DNA of 64,000 bases. Origin: Flavobacterium hydatis (GTDB taxonomy: Bacteria > Bacteroidota > Bacteroidia > Flavobacteriales > Flavobacteriaceae). Position numbers and translations under genes: made by a program. The stretch's first letter is position 1. Each line of letters begins with the position of its first letter. Under the pieces are notes generated by a model. The model did no database searches. It saw only the letters and a list, made by a program, of their open reading frames with translations, and had not been told where the DNA came from. The stretch lies in NCBI RefSeq assembly GCF_000737695.1, contig NZ_JPRM01000024.1:62001-126000 (forward strand). The letters run 5' to 3'. Of this stretch, positions 50,698 through 59,395 are shown piece after piece.

Positions 50698-51747
50698 TTA
50701 GTTCAATAGTTTTAATGCTTCAATTAATTTTTTATTCTCAGCCTCAGTTCCAATCGTTAATCGCAAACAATTTTCGCATAATGCCTGAGTTGTTCTGTTT
50801 CTTATTACGATTCCTTTTGCAATTAACTCATCGTATCTTTTGTTGGCATCATCTACTTTTACTAATATAAAATTAGCTTCGGTTGGGTATATTTTTTCTA
50901 CAAATTTCATATTAAGTAATACTTTAAGTAATTGCTCTCTTTGTGCAATAATAGCAGCTATTTCGGTATTTATTTTAGCCGTTTCTTTTAATCGTAAACC
51001 TGCTCTTTGCTGTGTAAGTTCGTTTACGTTATACGGTGGTTTTATTTTGTTTAAAACCGAAATTACTGCTGCCGATGCATAACAAATTCCTAAACGTATT
51101 CCTGCCAAACCATACGCTTTAGAGAGTGTTTGTGTGATTACCAAATTAGGATATTCATCTAACTCGTTTATCCAGCTTTCTTTTTTAGAGAAATCGATAT
51201 AAGCTTCATCTATAACTACCAAACCTTTAAAATTCTGCAATAAAGCTACTACGCTTTCATCAGAAAATGAATTTCCTGTTGGGTTATTTGGCGAGCATAA
51301 AAAGAGTATTTTGGTATTAGCATCTACCGCTTCTAATATTTGGTCAACTTTTGGTTGGAAATCTTCTGAAAGCAAAACCTCTTTATTTTCTACATCATTG
51401 ATGTTAGCCAAAACACTATACATTCCGTATGTAGGTGGCAATGAAATTATATTGTCCTTTTTTGGTTCACAAAATGCACGAAACAATAAATCTAATACTT
51501 CATCACTTCCGTTTCCTAATAATATTTGATTTAGGTTAATGCCTTTTTGCTTTGCCAAAACTTGCTTTACGTTATTTTGCTGTGGGTCTGGATAACGATT
51601 TACGCCGTTTTCAAAAGGATTTTCGTTAGCATCCAGAAAAATCATATCGGCAGTATCAAAATCCTCAAATTCATCACGCGCAGACGAATATGGTTTTAAG
51701 GTTTTTACGTTTTCACGTACTAGGGTATTTATATCAAACTTTTCCAT
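50698..51747 (-). CDS. hisC: Histidinol-phosphate aminotransferase
   Basis: A 349-residue PLP-dependent class I/II aminotransferase. The PLP lysine lies in TQTLSKAYGLAGIRLG (near residue 209). The substrate-binding features are ANENPFE and NRYPDPQQ at the N-terminus, as in HisC, and GNGSDEVLDLL. It converts imidazole acetol phosphate to histidinol phosphate. Full length. Confidence 0.95.
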   Translation of the reverse strand: MEKFDINTLVRENVKTLKPYSSARDEFEDFDTADMIFLDANENPFENGVNRYPDPQQNNVKQVLAKQKGINLNQILLGNGSDEVLDLLFRAFCEPKKDNIISLPPTYGMYSVLANINDVENKEVLLSEDFQPKVDQILEAVDANTKILFLCSPNNPTGNSFSDESVVALLQNFKGLVVIDEAYIDFSKKESWINELDEYPNLVITQTLSKAYGLAGIRLGICYASAAVISVLNKIKPPYNVNELTQQRAGLRLKETAKINTEIAAIIAQREQLLKVLLNMKFVEKIYPTEANFILVKVDDANKRYDELIAKGIVIRNRTTQALCENCLRLTIGTEAENKKLIEALKLLN

Positions 51748-51916
51748 GTTATTTTTTTAATTTATAGAAAAAAGAGAATAGAGTAAAGAAAATAGAGTAA
51801 AGAGAGTAGACATTGGCTTTAAAAACATTGTATTGATTTTCTTTATTTCATTATATAGGTTTTACTCTACATGTATTCATTATATAGTCTTTACTCTATT
51901 ATCTATTTTCTTGCTT
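51748..51916. repeat. Repeat-filled spacer within the his operon (hisD-hisC)
   Basis: 169 bp with words AGAATAGAGTAAAGA and AGAGTAAAGAGAGTAGA on the left and GTTTTACTCTAC and GTCTTTACTCTATTA on the right, giving inverted arms in the transcript. Confidence 0.55.
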
Positions 51917-53209
51917 CTAATTTCTTAACTCTATCTGCTTCAACCTCAAAGTAACCGCATTTTTATGAGCTTGTAATCCTTCGGCTTCAGCCATAATTTC
52001 AATAGCTTTTCCGATATTTTTGATTCCTTTTTCGGTAATTTTCTGAAAAGTCATCGATTTCATAAAACTATCCAGATTCACTCCGCTATAATTCTTAGCA
52101 TATCCATTTGTTGGTAAAGTATGATTCGTTCCAGAAGCATAATCCCCAGCACTTTCGGGCGTATAATTACCTATAAAAACCGATCCTGCGTTATAAATTT
52201 CATCCGAATAAAAATCATCTTCATTTGTACAAATAATAAAGTGTTCTGGGCCATATTCGTTAATTAGCTGAAGCGCAACAGTACTATTTTCAACAAAAAT
52301 CAGTTTTGAATTTGCAATTGCATTTTCGGCGATTGCTTTTCTTGGTAAAACAGCAATTTGTGATTGAATTTCGTTTCCTACAGCATCAATTAGCGTCTTA
52401 GATGTAGAAACTAAAATTACCTGACTATCTGTTCCGTGTTCAGCTTGCGATAATAAATCCGAAGCTACAAAGGCAGGAACGGCGCTATCATCGGCAACTA
52501 CTAATAATTCTGATGGTCCCGCAGGCATATCTATCGCTACTCCAAACTGTGTTGCCAATTGTTTTGCCACGGTTACGAACTGATTTCCTGGACCAAATAT
52601 TTTATAAACTTTAGGGATTGTTTCTGTACCAAACGTCATTCCGGCAATAGCTTGAATCCCTCCTACTTTTATAATTTTAGTTACTCCGCATAAATTTGCA
52701 GCATATAAAATAGCTGGATTTATTTTTCCGTTTTTATCTGGAGGAGAACACAAAACGATTTCATTACAACCTGCAATTGCCGCAGGAACTGCAAGCATTA
52801 GAACTGTAGAAAATAAAGGTGCTGTTCCTCCCGGAATATACAAACCAATTTTTTGAATCGGTCTTTTTTCTTGCCAGCAGTTTACACCTTCGGTAGTTTC
52901 GATAGTGATTCTATCTGTTTTTTGAGCTAGGTGAAACTTGTAAATATTACTTTTTGCTAACTGAATAGCCTCTTTAAGTTCATTGGATATCAAAGCAATT
53001 GCTTCGCTTATTTCGCTTTGCGATACTTCATTATCATCTAAAGCAATCCCATCAAATATCGATGTGTATTTAGAAACTGCTTCGTCTCCCTTTTTTTGTA
53101 CTTCTTTAAATATTTCTTTAACCGTAGTTTCGATATCATCGATTGTTTTGGTTGGTCTTTTTAATATTTCCGACCAAGTCTCGGGTGCTGGATTGTATAT
53201 CTTGTTCAT
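51917..53209 (-). CDS. hisD: Histidinol dehydrogenase
   Basis: A 430-residue zinc enzyme that oxidises histidinol to histidine with two NAD in the last steps of the pathway. Conserved parts include YIPGGTAPLFSTVLMLAVPA, PKVYKIFGPGNQFVTVAKQ, DMPAGPSELLVVAD, DLLSQAEHGTDSQ and the C-terminal GYAKNYSGVNLDSFMK. Length is standard. The second gene of the operon. Confidence 0.96.
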   Translation of the reverse strand: MNKIYNPAPETWSEILKRPTKTIDDIETTVKEIFKEVQKKGDEAVSKYTSIFDGIALDDNEVSQSEISEAIALISNELKEAIQLAKSNIYKFHLAQKTDRITIETTEGVNCWQEKRPIQKIGLYIPGGTAPLFSTVLMLAVPAAIAGCNEIVLCSPPDKNGKINPAILYAANLCGVTKIIKVGGIQAIAGMTFGTETIPKVYKIFGPGNQFVTVAKQLATQFGVAIDMPAGPSELLVVADDSAVPAFVASDLLSQAEHGTDSQVILVSTSKTLIDAVGNEIQSQIAVLPRKAIAENAIANSKLIFVENSTVALQLINEYGPEHFIICTNEDDFYSDEIYNAGSVFIGNYTPESAGDYASGTNHTLPTNGYAKNYSGVNLDSFMKSMTFQKITEKGIKNIGKAIEIMAEAEGLQAHKNAVTLRLKQIELRN

Positions 53210-53348
53210 TTTTTTTTGCTTTATGCTTTAAGCTTTAGGCTCTAAGCAATTGGAATCTCTTTTTTTTATGCTTTAGGCTCTAAGCCATAAGCTTTGTTTT
53301 TTTTGGACTTAAAGCATATTGCCTAAGGCTTAAAGCGGGCAAAGCCTT
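53210..53348. repeat. Repeat-filled spacer within the his operon (hisG-hisD)
   Basis: 139 bp with three or four copies of a TTATGCTTTAAGCTTTAGGC-like word and its partial inverse (GGACTTAAAGCATATTGCC). Related words occur before hisH (about 49220) and hisA (about 48600). Confidence 0.6.
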
Positions 53349-54206
53349 TTAAAGTACCATTTTCTCGATTGGACATACCAAAATTCCTTCGGCTCCAACA
53401 TCTTTTAGTTTATCTATTACATCCCAAAAAGTATCTTTATCGATTACCGAGTGTACACTACTCCATCCTTCTTGTGCCAATGGTAATACGGTAAGGCTTC
53501 GTAAAACTGGAAGTATTTTGCCCACTTCTTCGATTTTATCATTTGGAATATTCATCAATATATATCTTGATTTTCTTGCTCTAAGAACCGATTCTATTCT
53601 AAATTTAAGCGTATCGATTAGTTTCTGATTTTCAGGGTTTATCTTAGGAGAAACCGCAAGAACCGCTTCACTTTTTAAGATTACTTCTACCTCTTTCAGA
53701 TTGTTTTTAAACAAGGTACTTCCACTAGATACGATATCTACAATAGCATCGGCAAGTCCAATGTTTGGTGCAATTTCTACCGATCCAGATATTTGGTGAA
53801 TGTCTACCGATAATCCGAAAGAATTAAAATATTCATTAACCGTATTTGGATATGAAGTTGCAATACGCAATCCATTAAGGTCGTTTATAGAGTTGTATTC
53901 AAATGCTTTAGGAACTGCAACTGAAACTTTGCATCTAGAGAATCCTAATTTCTGTGCAATTTGAATGCCTTTTCCTTTCTCTACCAATAAATTATCTCCA
54001 ACAATGGCGGCGTCTACAACTCCATCAATCAAATATTGTGGAATATCTGAGTTTCTTAGAAATAGAACTTCTAACGGAAAATTTGTGGCTTCGGCTTTTA
54101 ATTGATCGTTTCCGTTATCTATCGAAATTCCGCAATCTTTTAAGATTTGAATGCTTTCTTCGTTTAAACGACCTGATTTTTGAATTGCAATTTTTAAAGT
54201 ACTCAT
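53349..54206 (-). CDS. hisG: ATP phosphoribosyltransferase, long form
   Basis: A 285-residue first enzyme of histidine synthesis, joining ATP and PRPP. The N-terminal part has LKIAIQKSGRLNEESIQ and the PRPP loop segment DAIVDIVSSGSTLFKNNL (near residues 153-170). The C-terminal 75 residues form the ACT-like HisG_C domain (SVHSVIDKDTFWDVIDKLK, then GILVCPIEKMVL) that binds histidine, so feedback inhibition is expected. First gene after the leader and attenuator. Confidence 0.96.
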   Translation of the reverse strand: MSTLKIAIQKSGRLNEESIQILKDCGISIDNGNDQLKAEATNFPLEVLFLRNSDIPQYLIDGVVDAAIVGDNLLVEKGKGIQIAQKLGFSRCKVSVAVPKAFEYNSINDLNGLRIATSYPNTVNEYFNSFGLSVDIHQISGSVEIAPNIGLADAIVDIVSSGSTLFKNNLKEVEVILKSEAVLAVSPKINPENQKLIDTLKFRIESVLRARKSRYILMNIPNDKIEEVGKILPVLRSLTVLPLAQEGWSSVHSVIDKDTFWDVIDKLKDVGAEGILVCPIEKMVL

Positions 54207-54254
54207 TTTAGTTTTTTGTTTAAATTAATAATCTGAGTACAAAGAATTGGGTAT

Positions 54255-54289
54255 AAAAAAACCCGTTTGATGTACTCAAACGGGTTTTT
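54255..54289 (-). terminator. his attenuator terminator
   Basis: On the minus strand AAAACCCGTTTGA pairs with TCAAACGGGTTTT around GTACA, a 13-bp perfect stem followed by a T tract. It lies between the His-rich leader peptide and hisG. Confidence 0.92.
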
Positions 54290-54316
54290 AAAATATGATG
54301 ATTTACACGCATACCA

Positions 54317-54376
54317 TTAACACATCGCCTGAGAGCAATTATGAAAATGATGATGATGTAATTGAATTAATAACAT
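54317..54376 (-). CDS. his operon leader peptide (19 aa, His-rich)
   Basis: Reads MLLIQLHHHHFHNCSQAMC then stop, with four consecutive histidine codons and a fifth one codon later. It lies between a matching Bacteroidota promoter and the 13-bp attenuator stem, upstream of hisG. Ribosome stalling on His codons when His-tRNA is uncharged should prevent terminator folding and let RNA polymerase into the operon. The composition and layout are directly visible; the mechanism follows the classical his leader model. Confidence 0.9.
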   Translation of the reverse strand: MLLIQLHHHHFHNCSQAMC

Positions 54377-54409
54377 AACTAGAATTGTTTTTTTTCTTTG
54401 TTTCGTTTG

Positions 54410-54441
54410 CAAATATACTAGAATAATTAATTAAAAAACAA
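54410..54441 (-). promoter_or_regulatory. Promoter of the his operon
   Basis: On the minus strand TTG (54439-54441), 21 bases, then TATATTTG (54410-54417): both Bacteroidota elements (-33 TTG and -7 TAnnTTTG) at the expected spacing. Transcription would begin about 25-30 bases before the leader peptide. Confidence 0.75.
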
Positions 54442-54542
54442 TTTTTAATTTAACTTAAAGTGAGTTTATTGTTAAATTACTTAAATCTATCTGGCTTTAC
54501 TAAGTAAATACTGCTATTTATTTAATAAATTTCTCGCTTAGT

Positions 54543-55937
54543 TTAATCTGTTTTGTTCTTATAAAAACCAAGTTTTAATGTTGTTCCTTCGTTTAATTTG
54601 CTAGATACAGAAATAGTAATATCTAATAATAAACTTAATTTTTTCACTATCGATAAACCTAGTCCCATTCCGTTAATATCGGGATGTAGCTCTGAGTGAG
54701 AACGGAAAAACTGATCAAATACTTTTTGCAAATCATCCGATGGAATTCCTATTCCGGAATCGATTATCTGACATTCGATACCATTGTCAACATCTGCGAT
54801 TAGGATACTTATTTTTCCATTTTGATGAGAATATTTAACTGCATTAGAAATTAAATTATTCATAATTATCGAAAGTAAATAACGATCTGTATCTAAACAA
54901 TAATCTTTTTTAAATTCTGCGATAATATTAATATTCTTAGCCTGTATATTACTCGAGTACTGCGAAATTGTATCTAAAATCAAAGCATTTAAATACACTT
55001 TTTCTATATGTAAGCTTTGTTTTTGATTTTCGAATCGTGCCAATAATAATAGCTGATCTACAAGAATATTTAATCGGTCGACTTCGGTAATACAAAAATT
55101 TATCTTTTCTTCATATTCATTGTTATTCCTAGGTTTACGTATTAATACCTCAAGTGTTCCTTTAATTATAGTCAATGGTGTTCTTAGTTCATGAGACGCA
55201 TAAGATGTAAATTGTTTTTCTCTCTCTACTGCATTTTCAAGCCTGTCTAATAAGCTATTTATTGTTTTAGATAATACATATAATTCGTCTCTATTTCCGG
55301 GTAAAGCAATTCTTGTTTTCAGATTGTCTTTCGTAATAACATTCGAAGTTTCGATAATAGTATTAATTGGCTTAATACTTCTTCCTGCAAAAAAACGTGC
55401 GATAAAAAAGAGTAATATCAAAATAAGCGGAAAAGCCACAACTAGTATATAAAATAAGTTATCGAGCACCATTGTAGAGTCAGTTAAAGACATGGCAATC
55501 ATTAAGTAACCTATTTTCTTTTGATCTACATAAATTGGCACTTGGATTTGCCTCACAATATTGCCTAAAAGCCTTGTATTAAACAATTCAAAATTTTCTT
55601 TCTTACTATGAAAAGTTAATGTTGCAAGTTTTAAATTAGGAGATTTCTCTATAATTTTTCCGTTTAAATCCAAAAACTGGACAAAAACCGGGTTTACATC
55701 AACCGTATTATGTTCGCGTTCGTTCCATTCTTCAACATCTATTAAAGTCAATGTACCGTTTTTGACTTTTATTTCGTCTAAATGATTTTTAATTTCAACA
55801 ATAATATCATTGTCAATATGACTGTAAACACTCTGTTTTACAATAGAGTAAATAGTAAAAAACACTACAAAAATTAATAATGCAGTGATGGTTATATAAT
55901 TAAAAGCGATTCTGTCTTTGAACGAAAATTGTAGCAT
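54543..55937 (-). CDS. Sensor histidine kinase
   Basis: A 464-residue membrane kinase. Two membrane helices (about 13-33 and 158-180) enclose a periplasmic sensor domain of roughly 125 residues. A HAMP segment follows, then the HisKA box with phospho-acceptor His in SYASHELRTPLTIIKG (near residue 249), and the ATPase domain with N box NNLISNAVKYS, G1 IDSGIGIPSDD and G2 GMGLGLSIVKKL. It lies 3 bp after the response regulator gene, its clear partner. The signal is unknown. Confidence 0.93.
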   Translation of the reverse strand: MLQFSFKDRIAFNYITITALLIFVVFFTIYSIVKQSVYSHIDNDIIVEIKNHLDEIKVKNGTLTLIDVEEWNEREHNTVDVNPVFVQFLDLNGKIIEKSPNLKLATLTFHSKKENFELFNTRLLGNIVRQIQVPIYVDQKKIGYLMIAMSLTDSTMVLDNLFYILVVAFPLILILLFFIARFFAGRSIKPINTIIETSNVITKDNLKTRIALPGNRDELYVLSKTINSLLDRLENAVEREKQFTSYASHELRTPLTIIKGTLEVLIRKPRNNNEYEEKINFCITEVDRLNILVDQLLLLARFENQKQSLHIEKVYLNALILDTISQYSSNIQAKNINIIAEFKKDYCLDTDRYLLSIIMNNLISNAVKYSHQNGKISILIADVDNGIECQIIDSGIGIPSDDLQKVFDQFFRSHSELHPDINGMGLGLSIVKKLSLLLDITISVSSKLNEGTTLKLGFYKNKTD

Positions 55938-55940
55938 TAT

Positions 55941-56603
55941 TTAGTCGTTTGCGATATATCCAATACCTCGAATTGTTTTTATGTAATCTTCTTCAATCTT
56001 TAAATTCAGCTTTTTCCTGATAGCATTCATAAAAACATCAATAACACTCGTATCGTATTCAAAATTAATCTGCCAGACATCTTGCAATATCTGATTTCTT
56101 GTACATACTTTACCTTTATTCTTTACGAGATAGGTTAATAATTCAAACTCGCGCTGCGTAAGAGAAACGCATGTATCATTTGTCCTAACAGTATGTTGCG
56201 CCAGGTTTATTTGGATTGTTCCAAGTGTGAGTATTTCAGGAGTTTTTTGGTTTCTGAAATGAATTTTAATTCGCTCAACCAACTCTTCAAAACTAAATGG
56301 CTTTTTTATATAATCATTTGCTCCTGCTTTTAATCCTTCAACAGTTTCGAGAATAGTGTCTTTTGCTGTTAAAAAAATAATAGGCGTTGTAGTGTCTTTT
56401 ATTCTAATGGCTTTGCATAAATCTATTCCTGTGATTTTAGGAAGCATCCAATCGAGTAAAATTAGATCAAATTTTTGCTTTTGAGTTAATTCAAAACCAA
56501 TCAATCCATCTGATGCTGTAGTGATTTGGTATCCTTCTTCTTCTAGACCTTGCTGAAGAAATTGTACAATACCAGCTTCATCTTCGACTATTAAAATATG
56601 CAT
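55941..56603 (-). CDS. OmpR/PhoB-family response regulator
   Basis: A 220-residue regulator. The receiver domain has acidic E8/D9 (VEDEAG), phospho-acceptor D51 (LILLDWMLP), Thr in IIFLTAKDT and Lys in DYIKKPFSF. The winged-helix domain (about 125-220) has VSLTQREFELLTYLVKNKGKV and VDVFMNAIRKKLN, with IKTIRGIGYIA at the end. It is divergent from the LTA-synthase-like gene, and CTTAAG direct repeats lie between them. Confidence 0.94.
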   Translation of the reverse strand: MHILIVEDEAGIVQFLQQGLEEEGYQITTASDGLIGFELTQKQKFDLILLDWMLPKITGIDLCKAIRIKDTTTPIIFLTAKDTILETVEGLKAGANDYIKKPFSFEELVERIKIHFRNQKTPEILTLGTIQINLAQHTVRTNDTCVSLTQREFELLTYLVKNKGKVCTRNQILQDVWQINFEYDTSVIDVFMNAIRKKLNLKIEEDYIKTIRGIGYIAND

Positions 56604-56906
56604 TTTTTAATTTGTTATATATTTTAAAATTGACACGATTGCCTAAATTATATTTATCTAAGCAAGTCTATTTACTAATTTCAAAGATATATGTTTTTTG
56701 AACTTAGTAAACACGGTATTATTAGTTCTTGAATTAAAAATATTTATTTGAAAGAATAATATTCCAAATAAAACACTATCCAAATCCTTAAATTAACGAT
56801 AAAATGTCTTATCTTAAGACAATCTTAAGGCAATGCTAAGTTGCACAAAAGGTTACATTAAGACTAAACTAATAGAAACAATTAAATTTGCAGTAAACTT
56901 TTTTAA
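56604..56906. promoter_or_regulatory. Divergent regulatory region with CTTAAG direct repeats
   Basis: 303 bp without a gene. CTTAAGACAAT (56813-56823) and CTTAAGGCAAT (56824-56834) are adjacent direct repeats with an 11-bp period, followed by the weaker GCTAAGTTGCA. OmpR-family regulators bind such paired half-sites, and the PmrA box has the same CTTAA-x-5-CTTAA plan. A -7 element TAAATTTG lies at 56883-56890, before the sulfatase gene at 56907. The sites are 49 bp upstream of that promoter element. Confidence 0.6.
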
Positions 56907-59000
56907 ATGTCATTACACAAAAAACTCGCCCCTTTTTACTATCTCACTTTATTTTACCTACTAGTAAGCTTTGTACTGAGATTAGTTTTATTTTTTCATC
57001 CTATAACCGAAACTTCATTTAGTTTTATTGACACAATAAAAATATTTGGATTAGGATTGGTTTCTGATGTGTTTGTTTTTGTCATAGCTAATATTTTTTT
57101 ATGGCTATATCTTATTTTTATATCCAATTCTAAATATTCAAAACCATCAGGTTATATCATTTTTGGAATATTTGTAGCTCTATTTCTTTATATCGCAAGC
57201 GGAAAAAGTATTCTTAACGAGTATGGCGGAGCCTTGCCGCAAATAGCCCTTATTTTTATTGGCTTAAAAACCTTTTTCTTTGGTTTGTTACTTTTCTTGC
57301 CTAATTATCGTGATAAAATTAGATTCTGGTTATTTGCCTTTGTAATCTTTTTATACGTCCTTTTAATTTTGCAAAACGGAATAAGTGAGTTCTTTTTCTG
57401 GAACGAATTTGGAGTAAAATATAATTTTATTGCTGTAAATTATTTAGTTTACACCAATGAGGTTATAGGTAACATTATGCAATCTTATCCAGTGATTCCG
57501 CTGTTTTCGGCATTATTTCTAATTGCAGGAACTGTTACTTATTTTATCGTAAAGAAAACGAGAGTTTACATCGATAATATTCCGTCATTTCTTGAAAAAG
57601 TAAAAATATCAGCATTATACATTACCCTATTTGCAGTTTCTTTATTTGCAATTCCGCGTATAGCCATCAGCGAAAACTCCGAAAATGTATTTTCGAATGA
57701 GCTTCAATCAAATGGACTGTATAAATTTTATTTAGCGTTTAAAAATAGTAGTTTAGATTATTTTAAATTCTACAAAACGATTCCAAATGCCGAAGCGTAT
57801 GGAATTTTAAAACAACAATTACCAACTATATCTGGTGAAACGACTCTACGAAAAATACAAAATGATTCAGCTGAAAATCGTAAAAACGTTGTCTTGATTA
57901 CTATCGAAAGTTATAGTGCCGAGTTTATGAAGCGATATGGTGGCGAAGAAAATATCACTCCTTTCCTAGACAGTCTAGCTAATAAAAGTTTAGAATTTAC
58001 CAATTTATATGCTGTAGGTAACAGAACTGTTCGCGGTCTGGAAGCAGTAACTTTATGTATACCTCCTACTGCTGGCGAAAGCGTAGTTAAAAGACAAGAC
58101 AATAAGAATAAATTCTCGACGGGATCTGTTTTTAAGAAAAAAGGATATACTACCAAATATCTTTATGGTGGAGATGCTTATTTTGATAATATGCAGGATT
58201 TCTTTTCTGGCAATGGATATGATATTGTAGATAAGTCTACATTTACTCCCGAAGAAATTACATTTTCTAACGTTTGGGGCGTTTGTGATGAAGATATGTC
58301 TAATAAAGCAATCAAAGTTATGAATGCTGAAGCAAAGACAAATAAGCCGTTCTTTAATCATATTATGACCGTAAGTAATCATCGTCCATTTACATATCCT
58401 AATGGAAAAATTGACATTCCAGGAGATATTAAATCTCGTGATGGTGGTGTAAAATATACTGATTACGCGCTAAAAAAATTCTTTGAAATGGCAAGTAAAC
58501 AGCCTTGGTTTAAGAATACTGTTTTTGTAATTGTAGCCGATCATTGTGCATCTAGCGCCGGAAAAACCGAACTTCCGCTTGATAAATATAGAATTCCTGC
58601 TTTTATTTATAGCCCAGGTTTTGTCCCAGCTCAAAAGTATAATACATTAATGTCGCAAATAGATATTATGCCTACTTTGTTTGGTTTACTGAATTTTAGC
58701 TACGATAGTAAATTTTATGGTGAAGATGTTTTAAAACCAGATTATAAGCCTAGAGCATTTATTGCTACTTATCAGGATATGGGATTAATAAAGGATAATG
58801 TTTTAACGATACTTTCGCCAAAGCAAAAAGTAAAACAATTTCAGTTAAACTTAATTCAGAAGAAAGGCGTTGCTCCAGAATATCAGATATTCTACGACGA
58901 AATTCCTCTAGCAAAGGAACGTACCGATTTAGTTAATGAAACAATATCTTATTATCAAACTGCTTCGGATATGTTGAAGCATAAGAAATATGAGTTTTAA
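56907..59000 (+). CDS. LTA-synthase-family membrane sulfatase/phosphoglycerol transferase-like protein
   Basis: A 697-residue protein. Five predicted membrane helices in the first 240 residues are followed by an alkaline-phosphatase-fold domain. Metal-site and catalytic features are VVLITIESYSAEFMKRYGG (Glu, about residue 333), the nucleophile Thr in GNRTVRGLEAVTL (about 374), and VSNHRPFTYP and VIVADHCASS (Asp-His). In Gram-positive bacteria the family makes lipoteichoic acid; in Bacteroidota it is thought to add phosphate-linked head groups to envelope lipids or glycans. Single gene, likely under the adjacent two-component system. Confidence 0.87.
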   Translation: MSLHKKLAPFYYLTLFYLLVSFVLRLVLFFHPITETSFSFIDTIKIFGLGLVSDVFVFVIANIFLWLYLIFISNSKYSKPSGYIIFGIFVALFLYIASGKSILNEYGGALPQIALIFIGLKTFFFGLLLFLPNYRDKIRFWLFAFVIFLYVLLILQNGISEFFFWNEFGVKYNFIAVNYLVYTNEVIGNIMQSYPVIPLFSALFLIAGTVTYFIVKKTRVYIDNIPSFLEKVKISALYITLFAVSLFAIPRIAISENSENVFSNELQSNGLYKFYLAFKNSSLDYFKFYKTIPNAEAYGILKQQLPTISGETTLRKIQNDSAENRKNVVLITIESYSAEFMKRYGGEENITPFLDSLANKSLEFTNLYAVGNRTVRGLEAVTLCIPPTAGESVVKRQDNKNKFSTGSVFKKKGYTTKYLYGGDAYFDNMQDFFSGNGYDIVDKSTFTPEEITFSNVWGVCDEDMSNKAIKVMNAEAKTNKPFFNHIMTVSNHRPFTYPNGKIDIPGDIKSRDGGVKYTDYALKKFFEMASKQPWFKNTVFVIVADHCASSAGKTELPLDKYRIPAFIYSPGFVPAQKYNTLMSQIDIMPTLFGLLNFSYDSKFYGEDVLKPDYKPRAFIATYQDMGLIKDNVLTILSPKQKVKQFQLNLIQKKGVAPEYQIFYDEIPLAKERTDLVNETISYYQTASDMLKHKKYEF

Positions 59001-59395
59001 AGCTTCAAAGATACTGAGGTGTTAAGGTTCTAAGTTACTAAGGTTTTAGGTTCAAAGATCCAAAGGAACAAAGGTTCAGAGTTTTTTTTAAAAGGTTCTA
59101 AGCTGCTAAGTTTCTGAGTTTTTAAATAATTAAACCGAAAAGGTTGCAAAGTTTTACGTTAAGTTCACAAAGCAAGAAACAATAAAAAAGGCTCAAATTC
59201 AATTGAATTTGAGCCTTTTATCTTTCTCAGAACTTCTGAGCCTTTGTCTTTCTTAGAACCTTAGTAACTTAGAGTCTCAGTCCCTTTAAAAACCTTTGAA
59301 CCTTTGAACCTTTGAACCTTTGAGCCTCAGAACCTTTGTACCTGAAAATCTTAGAACCTTAGTAACTTAGTCTCTCAGTCCCTTTGAACCTTTTC
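59001..59395. repeat. 395-bp spacer with inverted and tandem short repeats
   Basis: No gene. Words such as AAGGTTCTAAGTTACTAAGG near 59030 are answered by inverse words CTTAGAACCTTAGTAACTTA near 59250 and 59350. A perfect 34-bp palindrome at 59186-59219 (arms AAAAGGCTCAAATTC and GAATTTGAGCCTTTT around AATT) is likely a bidirectional terminator. Four tandem copies of the 8-mer CCTTTGAA lie at 59293-59324. Confidence 0.7.
59186..59219. terminator. Bidirectional terminator, 34-bp perfect palindrome
   Basis: A 15-bp stem around AATT between the convergent LTA-synthase-like gene and the phospholipase C-like gene; the stem ends in A and T runs on either strand. Confidence 0.75.
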
